A stretch of DNA of 64,000 bases from Myxococcota bacterium (GTDB lineage: Bacteria; Myxococcota; JAJVIH01), in assembly GCA_022072125.1 (NCBI GenBank), contig JAJVIH010000050.1, positions 41,464 through 105,463 on the forward strand, written 5' to 3'. Within the stretch, counting starts at the first letter, position 1; every line of letters begins with the position of its first letter. Of this stretch, positions 43,385-51,910 are shown in pieces. Both the position numbers and the translations under genes were made by a program. Below the pieces are notes generated by a model that saw only the letters and a program-made list of their open reading frames with translations, had not been told where the DNA came from and ran no database searches.

Positions 43385-44506
43385 TTATGGGAGAAACTGC
43401 CCGGGGTTGGCGATTTTGGCGGGCAGGTACTCGTCAATCACGAAATTCAGGCCCCATTTGGCCAGCGCCTGCTGCTCCGCGCGGACGCCCATGTTGATCA
43501 GGTCCTCCATGGCGTCAGCCCATTTTTTGTGGACATGGAAAAAGGGGTCGTTCTTGAGGGCGTCGCGGGCGCGCTTGATATCCACGTCCTTGAGCGGATG
43601 GGTGGGCAGTTTGTAACGCCTGATGTCCTCCGGGGTCACGCCCAGGTAGCGGGCCTGGGGCACGCAGAAAAACTGGTTGATATGCGCGGCGTTTCCGGAG
43701 CCCACCTTGAGGGTGCGGTAGATATTGGAGATTCCGTAGGGATCGCAGTCCACGAAGGCGTAGACGGGGATTTTCATTTCATCGCTGAGGCGGCGGACGA
43801 ACCGGCGGCATGCGCGGGAAGGCACGCCGCCCATGCCGATGATGATGCAGTTCATCTTCTTCCAGAACTTGTGATACTGGAGACGGTCGAATACGCCGCC
43901 GGTTTCAATCGCCAGAATGAATTTCGCGCTGGTTTTGAACCCCAGGTGGTCCACCCGCTTGGGAATGGAATAGGCGCCGGAGCCGAAGCGCGTGCAGTCA
44001 ATCTCGATGGTTTCTCCGGTTTCGCGGTCGCGATCATACACGATCAGTTCGCCGCCGACGGCGCCGCCGTGCTCCTCGGGCAGAAAACGCAGTTCCTCGC
44101 GCGAGACGCCATGCAGGGAGAACATCGCCTCGATGTCGTCCATCACGGTGTCGGATTCGTCCTGCTCGTGAAACATCGCCTCGCCCCAGTTCTTGGACTG
44201 GTAATAGGCGTCCCGCTTGGTGGCGAAGTCGTTGGTGACCACCAGTTCCTTCGACAGCGCCATCATGCGCAGGGTCTGGGCGAAGGTCTTGACGGTGTTG
44301 ACGGTGAGCGTGCGCTGTTTCTTGTGGCGGCCCATTTCAAAGTAGCCGCGCCTGGTGTCGTATTTGACGTTCTGCAGGCTGCGCACCGGAAAATCCATGA
44401 CCGGCTTCGAGAGCCTGTTGATCTTGTCATAGACCTGCCGCGCCACCTTCTCGATGCTCTCGATGGTGATCTGATCCAGCTTGCTGTTGATGGTGACTTC
44501 CGACAT
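43385..44506 (-). CDS. top6A: DNA topoisomerase VI subunit A (Top6A/Spo11 family)
   Basis: 373 residues from ATG at 44506; the longer ORF extends into top6B. This subunit makes the double-strand break. The winged-helix CAP domain has the catalytic Tyr in ATKRDAYYQSKNWGEAMF. The Toprim domain has the Mg-binding acidic residues: ILAIETGGVFDRLQ (Glu) and VYAFVDCDPYGISNIYRTL (DxD). DIRRYKLPTHPLKDVDIKRA near the C-terminus is also typical. Length matches archaeal Top6A. The gene follows top6B by 17 bases on the same strand. Topoisomerase VI relaxes and decatenates DNA in archaea and plants and is found in only scattered bacteria. Confidence 0.95.
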   Translation of the reverse strand: MSEVTINSKLDQITIESIEKVARQVYDKINRLSKPVMDFPVRSLQNVKYDTRRGYFEMGRHKKQRTLTVNTVKTFAQTLRMMALSKELVVTNDFATKRDAYYQSKNWGEAMFHEQDESDTVMDDIEAMFSLHGVSREELRFLPEEHGGAVGGELIVYDRDRETGETIEIDCTRFGSGAYSIPKRVDHLGFKTSAKFILAIETGGVFDRLQYHKFWKKMNCIIIGMGGVPSRACRRFVRRLSDEMKIPVYAFVDCDPYGISNIYRTLKVGSGNAAHINQFFCVPQARYLGVTPEDIRRYKLPTHPLKDVDIKRARDALKNDPFFHVHKKWADAMEDLINMGVRAEQQALAKWGLNFVIDEYLPAKIANPGQFLP

Positions 44507-44523
44507 GGCGTCTGACCCCGGGG

Positions 44524-46569
44524 CTACATTTTGCGGGAGCGCGACAACACCTCGTGCAGGTTTTCCTCGGTGCGTTCGCGTTCCGGTTTGCCCAGCTTGA
44601 GGATTTGCTCCAGCGACTCGCCGATATGCGGGATGTACTTCTCGATGTACCCGCGCTTTTTCATTTCGTCGGCCATGCGCCGCTGCTTGCGCAGGTAGAT
44701 GCCCAACTCCCGCCCGCATTCCTGCATGGCGAGCTTCATTTCCTTGATGATTTCCGGATAGTGCGCGATCGCCTCTTTCGATTCGCTGGTGAAAGGCACC
44801 CACACGCTGGCGATATGCACCGCCAGGGTTAGCGGCCCGGATGGCAAGGCGCCCTTGCTCTGCTGCAACTGGTAGTTCTTCCACGCCACCTGAACGGCGC
44901 TTTTGTACACGGCGCAGGCGCTCTGCTGATAGAGCAGGGGGACCCGGTTCGCGAACCGCACAAGCTGGATCAGTTCATCGGCCGGCTGTTCGCCGCCGTA
45001 AGCCAACGCCACCTCCACCAGGAACGGATTGCCCCGGTACACCGAGGGCGGGCGCGTGCGCGCGGTGTAAAAATCCGCCTTGACCTGCTGCCTCAGTCCC
45101 GCCATCAACTGCTCCTCGCCGATGGGCGAGAGGCAGTTGGTGGGCGGCGCCATCAATTTGGTTTTGTTGATGGCCTGGTAGAGCGCCTCGGCGCCCTCCC
45201 GCCGCACCTTCTTCGGTTGCGAATCGGGGGAGACGCCGGCGGCCTTGCAGATCTCCTCCGCCGCCCGCGGGCTGACGCGCGAGAAATCATTGGACAGGAA
45301 GCCCCGCATGTTGCGGGCGTCGGTGCTCTCCAGCTTTTTGATCAGGATGCCGAGTTCGACGCCGTGCGGATGGGGTTTGATCTCCCGGGCTTCCGGCGGA
45401 AGCTCATTCGCCGCGCGTTCATACTCAAAGGTCTCGCCGCGCGGATTCCGGTAGCTGAAGCGGGCGTGGGGATTGGCGATGGCCGTCTGCTCCACATAAC
45501 CTTCGACCGATTGCCTGCCGCCGCGATAGAGCCCCTGCAATTCGATGGACACCCGGGTGCCGTGGGGAATGGGTTTGGCGAGCAGGTCCTCGCCGTCCTT
45601 CCACTCGATGGTCTCGTCCTTGAGGATGACCGGGTTGTTTTTCACCATGTCCATCTGGACCACGAAATGGTGCGCGGGCTGTTTGTCGCCGGTGCGGCTG
45701 ACGACATCCACCGGCTGGCCGGTGGTGAGCTGGCCGTACATGCCGGCCGCGGAAATGCCGATGCCCTGTTGCCCACGCGACTGCTTGAGGCGGTGAAATT
45801 TCGACCCATACAGCAGCTTGCCGAAAATCTTGGGGATCTGCTGCCGCACGATGCCCGGGCCATTGTCGGTGACGGTGATGCGGAAGCGATCCTCCGCCGC
45901 CCCGGGATCAATTTCGATTTTGATGCTGGGCAGGATGCCCGCTTCCTCGCAGGCGTCCAACGAGTTGTCCACCGCTTCCTTGACGGTGGTGAGCAGCGAT
46001 TTGATGGGGTTGTCGAAGCCCAGCAAATGCCGGTTCTTGGTGAAAAATTCGGAGATGGAAATCTCGCGCTGGTTGGCCGCCATCTCGTGGGCGGTCACGC
46101 GCTTGCGGGCGCCTTTCACCGGTTTGGGCGGAGCGGCCTGCTCCAACTCCTCTTGGGCGGGGGGAGCGGTCCGGGTCCGCTTGGGGGCGTCCGCGGGTTT
46201 TGATCCCGGTGCGGCGTCCGCGGGGGAGGGCGGTTTGCCTTTCCCGCGCGCGGTTTTGGCGGGAGCCTCCGCGGCTTTTTCCCGGGCTGGTGGTTTGGAA
46301 ATGGATTTTCCGGGCTTGCCGGCTCCCTTGCTTTCCGCTTTCCCAGGCCGGTCAGGCGCGGCGGCCTTGCCGTTTTTCGCCGGCGCCTTGCCGCTGGCGG
46401 GCTTGGCCGGCGGGGCTTTGGCGCTCGCGGGGGCGCTTTTGCCGCGCGCGGCGGCGCGGGAGGTCTCGCCCGCCGGTTCGCCAAACAGCGAAAGGGTCGC
46501 GGCGTCCGCGGGGTTGCGCCCGCGGGCTTCCGCCGCGGGGCCGGAATCTTGCTGCTCCACCGGATTCAT
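44524..46569 (-). CDS. top6B: DNA topoisomerase VI subunit B with Lys/Ala/Pro-rich N-terminal extension
   Basis: 681 residues. Core from about 158: EFFTKNRHLLGFDNPIKSLL, GHKL ATPase motifs KEAVDNSLDACEEAGILP, VTDNGPGI and SRGQQGIGISAAGMYGQ, then H2TH and transducer domains (RMADEMKKRGYIEKYIPHIG near the C-terminus). ATP binding dimerises B and drives strand passage through the break made by A. Residues 1-155 are unlike archaeal Top6B: low-complexity Lys/Ala/Pro/Gly/Ser (APPAKPASGKAPAKNGKAAA), like histone H1 tails, probably disordered and DNA-binding. No Shine-Dalgarno is seen at the ATG (46569), so the start could differ, but the extension is open and Lys-rich in one frame only. Confidence 0.93.
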   Translation of the reverse strand: MNPVEQQDSGPAAEARGRNPADAATLSLFGEPAGETSRAAARGKSAPASAKAPPAKPASGKAPAKNGKAAAPDRPGKAESKGAGKPGKSISKPPAREKAAEAPAKTARGKGKPPSPADAAPGSKPADAPKRTRTAPPAQEELEQAAPPKPVKGARKRVTAHEMAANQREISISEFFTKNRHLLGFDNPIKSLLTTVKEAVDNSLDACEEAGILPSIKIEIDPGAAEDRFRITVTDNGPGIVRQQIPKIFGKLLYGSKFHRLKQSRGQQGIGISAAGMYGQLTTGQPVDVVSRTGDKQPAHHFVVQMDMVKNNPVILKDETIEWKDGEDLLAKPIPHGTRVSIELQGLYRGGRQSVEGYVEQTAIANPHARFSYRNPRGETFEYERAANELPPEAREIKPHPHGVELGILIKKLESTDARNMRGFLSNDFSRVSPRAAEEICKAAGVSPDSQPKKVRREGAEALYQAINKTKLMAPPTNCLSPIGEEQLMAGLRQQVKADFYTARTRPPSVYRGNPFLVEVALAYGGEQPADELIQLVRFANRVPLLYQQSACAVYKSAVQVAWKNYQLQQSKGALPSGPLTLAVHIASVWVPFTSESKEAIAHYPEIIKEMKLAMQECGRELGIYLRKQRRMADEMKKRGYIEKYIPHIGESLEQILKLGKPERERTEENLHEVLSRSRKM

Positions 46570-46848
46570 GTGCGTGTGTTAACAGAGCCCCCGCCGTGGG
46601 AAAAATCACCGCGTGGGGATTGATATTTTTGCTGGGGGTCAGGTCTGGGGCTGGGTGAAAAGCCGCCGCTGGCGGGCTGAAAAACGGGGTCAACCCACGG
46701 GCGAGCCGTGAGGGCCTGCTCCGGGCGGCGGCGTGCGGATGGCGTTCCGCCAGGTTTTGGCCCCCCTGATTCCTTTTCATTGCCTCCGGCGCGCCGCGTT
46801 GTTACAATTTCGCTGGTGCGACGGCGGGGGCCGCCAACGCAGGTTGTC

Positions 46849-47895
46849 ATGCAGCTTCACGATTCCCTTATCGAACCGCTTGGAGTCTCCCGGCTGACCG
46901 CGCCCCTTCCCTTTGCTCCCGAAGCGGAACCCGTCAACTTTTACCTGGCGGATGATTCCCAAGGCGTCGCCCTGATTGACACGGGCCTGATCCCCGATGA
47001 CGGCCTCGACCGCCTCGTTCATGAACTGCGCCGGCGCGGATACGGCCTCTCCAACATCACCCGCGTCATCGTCACGCATGGCCACCTGGACCACTTCGGC
47101 CTGGCCCGCCGCATCCAGGACGCCGCCGGTTGCCCCGTGCTGGTCAGCCCCGGCGACCTGCCCAAACTCGGCGCCACCGAGCACGATGTGCGCCGATCGG
47201 TGGAGATGTATTCCCAGTACCTGCCGCGCATGGGCTGCCACGCGGACGCCGTGGAGGACATGCGGCAGTTTTACCACGCCATGAACGCGCTCGGGGAAGC
47301 GGTGGGCGATTTGACCCCCCTGAGGGACGGCGAAATCCTGCAATTCCGCCGCTTCAGCGTGGAAGTGATTCCCTGTCCGGGCCATACCAGCGGCCTGGTT
47401 TGTCTGTATGACCGGGAGCACGGCGTCCTGTTTTCCAATGACCACCTCCTGCTGGATTCCTCGCCCAATCCTTTCGTGGAACTGGATACGGAGTCGGGGG
47501 AGAAGCGGTTCCGCAGCCTGCCGGAATATTTGCGCAGCCTGGATCGCGTGGAGCAACTGGATGCGCGGATCACCGCCCCCGGCCATGGCCCGCTCTTCCG
47601 CGATCACCGCCGGGTGATCGCCCTGCTGCGCCGTTTCCACCAGCGCCGCCAGTTCAAGATCATGTCCGCGCTGGATGGCCTGGGGTGCGCCGACGCCCAA
47701 ACCATCGCGCGCGCGGCGTTTTCGCCCACCACGCCGTTCGGGAATTTCATGCTGCTGTCCGAGGTCATCGGCGGGCTGGAACTGCTCGAACAGGACGGGC
47801 GCGTCCGGCGCGGCCTGCACAACGGCCGCGAGGTGTACGAAAGCTGTCCGGACAACGCCCGGATTGCGGCCGCGCGTCACACAAACGTTGCTTGA
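46849..47895 (+). CDS. Metallo-beta-lactamase-fold hydrolase
   Basis: 348 residues from ATG at 46849 (MQLHDSLIEPLGVSRL). Zinc motifs: THGHLDHFG (HxHxDH), CPGHTSG, FSNDHLLLD and APGHGPLF. Residues about 255-335 form a C-terminal winged-helix-like domain (RRQFKIMSALDGLGCADAQT and LSEVIGGLELLEQDGRVRRG) as in LACTB2-like or glyoxalase-II-like MBL proteins. May hydrolyse thioesters, lactones or RNA; not resolvable here. Divergent from top6B with 279 bases between starts, a stretch with an imperfect GC hairpin (46662-46679) and nothing else supportable. Confidence 0.88.
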   Translation: MQLHDSLIEPLGVSRLTAPLPFAPEAEPVNFYLADDSQGVALIDTGLIPDDGLDRLVHELRRRGYGLSNITRVIVTHGHLDHFGLARRIQDAAGCPVLVSPGDLPKLGATEHDVRRSVEMYSQYLPRMGCHADAVEDMRQFYHAMNALGEAVGDLTPLRDGEILQFRRFSVEVIPCPGHTSGLVCLYDREHGVLFSNDHLLLDSSPNPFVELDTESGEKRFRSLPEYLRSLDRVEQLDARITAPGHGPLFRDHRRVIALLRRFHQRRQFKIMSALDGLGCADAQTIARAAFSPTTPFGNFMLLSEVIGGLELLEQDGRVRRGLHNGREVYESCPDNARIAAARHTNVA

Positions 47896-47921
47896 CCCGC
47901 TGACGGGGCGGTTTCTATCCT
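47892..47921 (+). promoter_or_regulatory. Candidate promoter of the kinase-kinase-phosphatase operon
   Basis: TTGACC (47892-47897), 18-base spacer, TATCCT (47916-47921), 28 bases before the ATG at 47950. The -35 box overlaps the stop codon of the MBL gene. Confidence 0.45.
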
Positions 47922-47949
47922 GCCGCCATCTCTTGCCTGTGGATTCAGC

Positions 47950-48699
47950 ATGCCAACCGCAAAACCATCCTCCACGGTGAAAACCGCCGCCCAGCCGGCT
48001 CCGGTTCCCCCGCGCGTGACGCCCGATAATCCGCAACGTCCGTACCCCGGCGCGCTGATTGTCGTGGAAGGGATTGACGGCTCCGGCAAAAGCACCCAGC
48101 TTTATCTGCTCAAGCGCTGGCTGGAGATCAGCGGATACAAAATCCATTTCACCGAGTGGAATTCATCCCCGCTGGTGAAAAGCGCGACCAGCCGCGGCAA
48201 GAAGAAAAAGCTGCTCACGCCCTCCACCTTCTCGATGATCCACGCGGCGGACTTCGCCGACCGCTGCGAAAGGCAGATCCTTCCCCTGCTGCAGAGCGGC
48301 TACCTGGTGCTGGCGGACCGGTATATCTACACCGCGTTTGCGCGCGACGGCGCGCGCGGTTGTCCGGAGGCGTGGCTGCGCAACCTCTACAACTTCGCTC
48401 CGCAGCCGGACATCACCTTCTACTTCCGTGCGCCGCTGGAAGTCTCGATCAACCGCATCCTCGTGGGCCGCCCGGCCCTGAAATACCACGAGGCGGGCAT
48501 GGATCTGGGCCTGTCCCTCGACCCGGTGGAGAGCTTCAAGATTTTCCAGGGCATGATCCTCGACGGGTATGACCGCATGGTGGCCACCGACAATTTCGTG
48601 CTGATGGACGGCACGCAACAGGTCAACCGCCTGCAGAAACACATGCGCGGGATTGTCCGCTCCAGGATTGATCTCAACCGCTACAGGGTGAAGCCATGA
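47950..48699 (+). CDS. Thymidylate-kinase-like P-loop kinase, paralogue 1
   Basis: 249 residues. After a 35-residue Pro/Ala-rich lead: IVVEGIDGSGKSTQLYLLKR (intact Walker A), VLADRYIYTAFARDGARG (DRY motif) and PDITFYFRAPLEVSINRI, all in the TMPK order. The LID region and the dTMP-specific residues are not the standard ones (KSATSRGKKKKLLTPSTFSM replaces the usual substrate loop), so dTMP may not be the substrate. Tandem with a divergent paralogue (ATGA overlap) and a Ppx/GppA-HD protein, which suggests a joint role in nucleotide or polyphosphate metabolism rather than housekeeping dTTP synthesis. Confidence 0.82.
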   Translation: MPTAKPSSTVKTAAQPAPVPPRVTPDNPQRPYPGALIVVEGIDGSGKSTQLYLLKRWLEISGYKIHFTEWNSSPLVKSATSRGKKKKLLTPSTFSMIHAADFADRCERQILPLLQSGYLVLADRYIYTAFARDGARGCPEAWLRNLYNFAPQPDITFYFRAPLEVSINRILVGRPALKYHEAGMDLGLSLDPVESFKIFQGMILDGYDRMVATDNFVLMDGTQQVNRLQKHMRGIVRSRIDLNRYRVKP

Positions 48700-49523
48700 G
48701 CGCCGCCGCGAGAAAAAAGAAGTCCGTCAGGGCAGACCGCAACCGCAAGAAAGCGGCGGAATTGCTGGAAAACGATCTGGACCTCACCTTCGCCAAGCGG
48801 TTTTTTGACACGCCGCTGCCCGGCCACGCCCCCGAGGAATGGACCGGCAAACTGATCGTGGTGGAAGGATCCGACGGCTCCGGGCGCAGCACCCACATCG
48901 CCCTGCTCAAGGAATGGCTGGAGTCGCAAGGCTTCGCGGTGGAGACCATGGGGCTGCGGCGATCCAACCTCATCGCCAGGGATCTGGACGAAATCCTCGC
49001 CCATAACGTGGTGACCAGCCGGACGCTGGCGCTGCTGTACGCCACCGACTTGTACGACCAGCTCGAAAACCGCATCATTCCGGCGCTGCGGGCGGGGCTG
49101 ATTGTGCTGGCGGACCGCTATTTCTTCTCGCTGGTGGCGCGGGCGGCGGTGCGCGGCATCGCCCGCGGCTACCTGGAGAAAATCTACGGCATGACCATCC
49201 GCCCGGACATGACCTTCCGCCTCAAGGTGCCGCCGCAGATTGCGTTCGAGCGCGAGTTCCGGAAAAACCAGATGATCAGTTTCTGGGAATCGGGCCGCGA
49301 CATGCACCTCTCCGACAGCCTGTATGAATCCTTTGTCAGCTACCAGTCGAAAATCGCCGGCGAGTTGGACGTGCTGTCGAAAAAATACGGCTTCATCGAA
49401 ATCAGCGCCGAGGGAAGCATCCCGCGCGTCAACGAAGCCTTGCGCCGCCATGTCGCGGAACACCTCGGCATCCGCAGCACCAAATTCACCCCTTCCAGCG
49501 CGCTGATTCACCTCTGGCGCTAG
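48696..49523 (+). CDS. Thymidylate-kinase-like protein, paralogue 2, with Arg in Walker A
   Basis: 275 residues. The N-terminal 50 residues are basic and helical (AAARKKKSVRADRNRKKAAE). Then IVVEGSDGSGRSTHIALLKE: the Walker A Lys is Arg. DRY motif LADRYFFSLVARAAVRG and PDMTFRLKVPPQIAFEREF align with paralogue 1. The C-terminal half diverges (MHLSDSLYESFVSYQSKIAG). Losing the P-loop Lys normally abolishes or greatly lowers catalysis, so this may be a regulatory subunit of paralogue 1; TMPK dimers make that plausible. Starts by ATGA overlap with paralogue 1 and ends 7 bases before the Ppx/GppA-like gene. Confidence 0.85.
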   Translation: MSAAARKKKSVRADRNRKKAAELLENDLDLTFAKRFFDTPLPGHAPEEWTGKLIVVEGSDGSGRSTHIALLKEWLESQGFAVETMGLRRSNLIARDLDEILAHNVVTSRTLALLYATDLYDQLENRIIPALRAGLIVLADRYFFSLVARAAVRGIARGYLEKIYGMTIRPDMTFRLKVPPQIAFEREFRKNQMISFWESGRDMHLSDSLYESFVSYQSKIAGELDVLSKKYGFIEISAEGSIPRVNEALRRHVAEHLGIRSTKFTPSSALIHLWR

Positions 49524-49530
49524 GCTTTCG

Positions 49531-51144
49531 ATGACCGCTCCCATCACCATCGCCGCGATTGACGCCGGGTCCAACGCCGTCCGGATGACCATTCTGGGGG
49601 TGTATTCCCCCGCCGAGGCGGTGAAGCTGGAGAGCGAGCGGGCGCCGGTGCGCCTGGGGCATGGCGTGTTCACCCGCCAGATGCTGGATGAACGGCAGAT
49701 TGACGAAGCGGTGCGCGTGTTCATGCATTTCCGCTCGTTGTTCGACCGCCATCGCGTACAGAAATACCGGGCGGTGGCGACCTCCGCCGTGCGCGACAGC
49801 CAGAACCGCGATGTGCTGCTGGGCCGCATCGCCCGGGAGGCCGGCATCGAACTGGAAACCATTGACGGCATCGAGGAGGCGCGCCTGGTGCGATCCGCCG
49901 TCGCCCACGCCTTTGGCGGCAAGGCGCATCCGCGGCTGATCCTCGATCTGGGCGGCGGCAGTCTCGAGATCAACGACATGAATGGCGATGTGGTGCGCCG
50001 CTCCGTCACCCTTCCGCTGGGAACCGTCCGGCTGATGGAGAGCTTCGGCATCACCGGGCCCATGGTGGAAGAAGAAGTCAAGATGGTCCGCCGCTATGTC
50101 CGCGGGCTGGTGCAGGGCTTTTTCGGCGAGCGGGAGGATTTCTCGCGCAGCCTGGCGGCGGTATGCGGCGGCAACGCCGAGGCGCTGGCGCGTATCGCCC
50201 CCGCGCCGTCCGTTCACGGATGTCCGGCGATTGATCTGAACGCCCTGAACAACCTGCTGCCGCAGATGCTGGCCATGGATATCCGCGAGCGGATGAAAGC
50301 CTACGCGGTGCGCAAGGATCGCGCCGAGGTCATGGGGCTGGCGGCGATCGTGCTCACCACCCTGGGGAAAATGCTGGAGATAGGCGTCCTGCACACGCCC
50401 GAGGTGGGGGTGCGCGAGGGCGTATTGCGGGATCTCATCGCCGATCATTTCGGATTGCCGGTGGCGGCGATGCAGGGGGAAAAATCCCAGGCGCTCCTGG
50501 CGGCGGCGCGCGAGTTCTCGCACCGGTTGGGCTACCATTCGCCGCATGCGGAGCAGGTCCGGCACCTCGCGGCCTCGTTGTTTGATCAACTCCAGCAGCG
50601 CCACAAACTGGGGCCGGAGGAAAAGCTGACCCTCGAAATCGCCGCCATGCTGCATGACCTGGGCCATGTGGTGAACCGCAAGAGCCACCACAAACACAGC
50701 GAATACCTGGTCCGCCACGGCAATATTCCGGGTTTTGAAGGCGCCATGCGGGAGATGGCCACCTGCCTCGTGCGTTTCCACCGCAAGACCATGCCGGACA
50801 ACGGCAATGAGTCCTACGCGGCGTTGACGCGGGACCAAAAGAAGACCCTGCGCAAACTGATGGCGCTGTTGCGCATCGCGGATGGGCTGGATTTCGATTA
50901 CCGCCAGACCATTCAGGACGTGACCCTCGAATTCAAGCCCGGACAGGCGCAGTTCAGGCTGCACATGAAGCGTCCGTCCACCATCGCCCTGTGGGGCGCG
51001 CAGCGGAAGGCCGGGCTGTTTGAGCAGGAATTCGGCCTGGCGCCGTCCTTCGTTCTCGACATGGAACGGGCGGAACCCGGCGATGAATCGCCGGACAATC
51101 AGCCGCTGGCGCAAATCATTCCCTACCGCGGCCAGGCGCGCTGA
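49531..51144 (+). CDS. Ppx/GppA phosphatase with HD-type C-terminal domain
   Basis: 537 residues. The N-terminal actin-like ASKHA domains have AAIDAGSNAVRMTIL, AVATSAVRDSQNR, IDGIEEARLV and LILDLGGGSLEIND, as in exopolyphosphatase / pppGpp phosphatase. The C-terminal domain (about 320-480) is HD-like: EIAAMLHDLGHVVNRKSHHKHS, where His-Asp is the metal site, with further His residues. Acts on polyphosphate and/or (p)ppGpp. Third gene of the operon with two TMPK-like proteins, 7-base gap. A shared role in phosphate or stringent-response metabolism is inferred from the context only. Confidence 0.92.
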   Translation: MTAPITIAAIDAGSNAVRMTILGVYSPAEAVKLESERAPVRLGHGVFTRQMLDERQIDEAVRVFMHFRSLFDRHRVQKYRAVATSAVRDSQNRDVLLGRIAREAGIELETIDGIEEARLVRSAVAHAFGGKAHPRLILDLGGGSLEINDMNGDVVRRSVTLPLGTVRLMESFGITGPMVEEEVKMVRRYVRGLVQGFFGEREDFSRSLAAVCGGNAEALARIAPAPSVHGCPAIDLNALNNLLPQMLAMDIRERMKAYAVRKDRAEVMGLAAIVLTTLGKMLEIGVLHTPEVGVREGVLRDLIADHFGLPVAAMQGEKSQALLAAAREFSHRLGYHSPHAEQVRHLAASLFDQLQQRHKLGPEEKLTLEIAAMLHDLGHVVNRKSHHKHSEYLVRHGNIPGFEGAMREMATCLVRFHRKTMPDNGNESYAALTRDQKKTLRKLMALLRIADGLDFDYRQTIQDVTLEFKPGQAQFRLHMKRPSTIALWGAQRKAGLFEQEFGLAPSFVLDMERAEPGDESPDNQPLAQIIPYRGQAR

Positions 51145-51213
51145 ACGCCGCGCCCGATCATCCCTCCCGGAACCGGACCCGGCGCGGGACAGAATACCGG
51201 TCCGGAACAGGCG

Positions 51214-51744
51214 TTATGCGGAAGTCCGTTTCTTCTTCGCCGCTCCGGTTTTCGCCGCGGGCTGGGAGGCGGTCTTGGCTTTCGCCGGCGTTTTGGGGGC
51301 CGCCGGTTTCGCCGGAGCGGGTTTCGCGGAACCCTTTCCCCCCTTTGTTTCAGCCGGAGATTTGGAGCCGCTCTTTTTCGCCGTTTTCACCTTGGGCGGC
51401 AGCCGCGCAATCTCCACGAAAGCCTCCGCCAGGAAATCCGCGAGTTTGCCGGGATTGTCCGCCACCGCCCGGGGAATTGTGTACCAGTCCGTCATGCCCT
51501 TGCCAGCGCCCATGGGGTTGAAAACCGGAACGTCCGCCAGCACGGGAAACTTGTCCCGCAGCCCGTTGGGCAGCCGGATCACCATGTCGTTCTGGAACAT
51601 ACCCGCGAAAAAATGCCCGTTCACGAAGCCGCATGCGTAGCCAAACATCTTCTTGCGCTCGACCAGCGGATGATCCGGCAGGGCGTTGTGAAAACGCTCC
51701 GCCACGGCGGGATCGGATTTGACCCAGGGCCCTGTGGGTTTCAT
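51214..51744 (-). CDS. TfoX N-terminal-domain protein with Lys/Ala/Pro-rich tail
   Basis: 176 residues behind AAAGGAG. Residues about 10-110 match the TfoX N-terminal (YjdF/MmcQ-like) fold: VERKKMFGYACGFVNGHFFA, MFQNDMVIRLPNGL and FNPMGAGKGMTDWYTI. Residues about 118-176 are a disordered basic tail of Lys, Ala and Pro (PAPAKPAAPKTPAKAKTA), as in histone H1-like bacterial proteins, likely to bind DNA or RNA. The same type of tail is on topoisomerase VI B in this window. Function unknown; TfoX proper controls competence in gamma-proteobacteria but only part of it is present here. Confidence 0.85.
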   Translation of the reverse strand: MKPTGPWVKSDPAVAERFHNALPDHPLVERKKMFGYACGFVNGHFFAGMFQNDMVIRLPNGLRDKFPVLADVPVFNPMGAGKGMTDWYTIPRAVADNPGKLADFLAEAFVEIARLPPKVKTAKKSGSKSPAETKGGKGSAKPAPAKPAAPKTPAKAKTASQPAAKTGAAKKKRTSA

Positions 51745-51910
51745 GAAAATCTCCTTTGTCCACGGCGAATCCGCAAAACGGCCGCGCCACGGACCACGCG
51801 CCAGGTCATGAATGGAATGTCTTTTCCAAGTCTGCTCCGCCGGTCCGCCGGACGCAAGCCGGGCGCCTCGCGGCAGTTCGTGGGAAGGCCTTCCAGCCGC
51901 GCCGGCAAGC

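Noticed and set aside
51170-51215. CCGGACC/GGTCCGG inverted repeat after the Ppx/GppA gene as terminator
   Set aside because: Short stem, large loop and no U-run.
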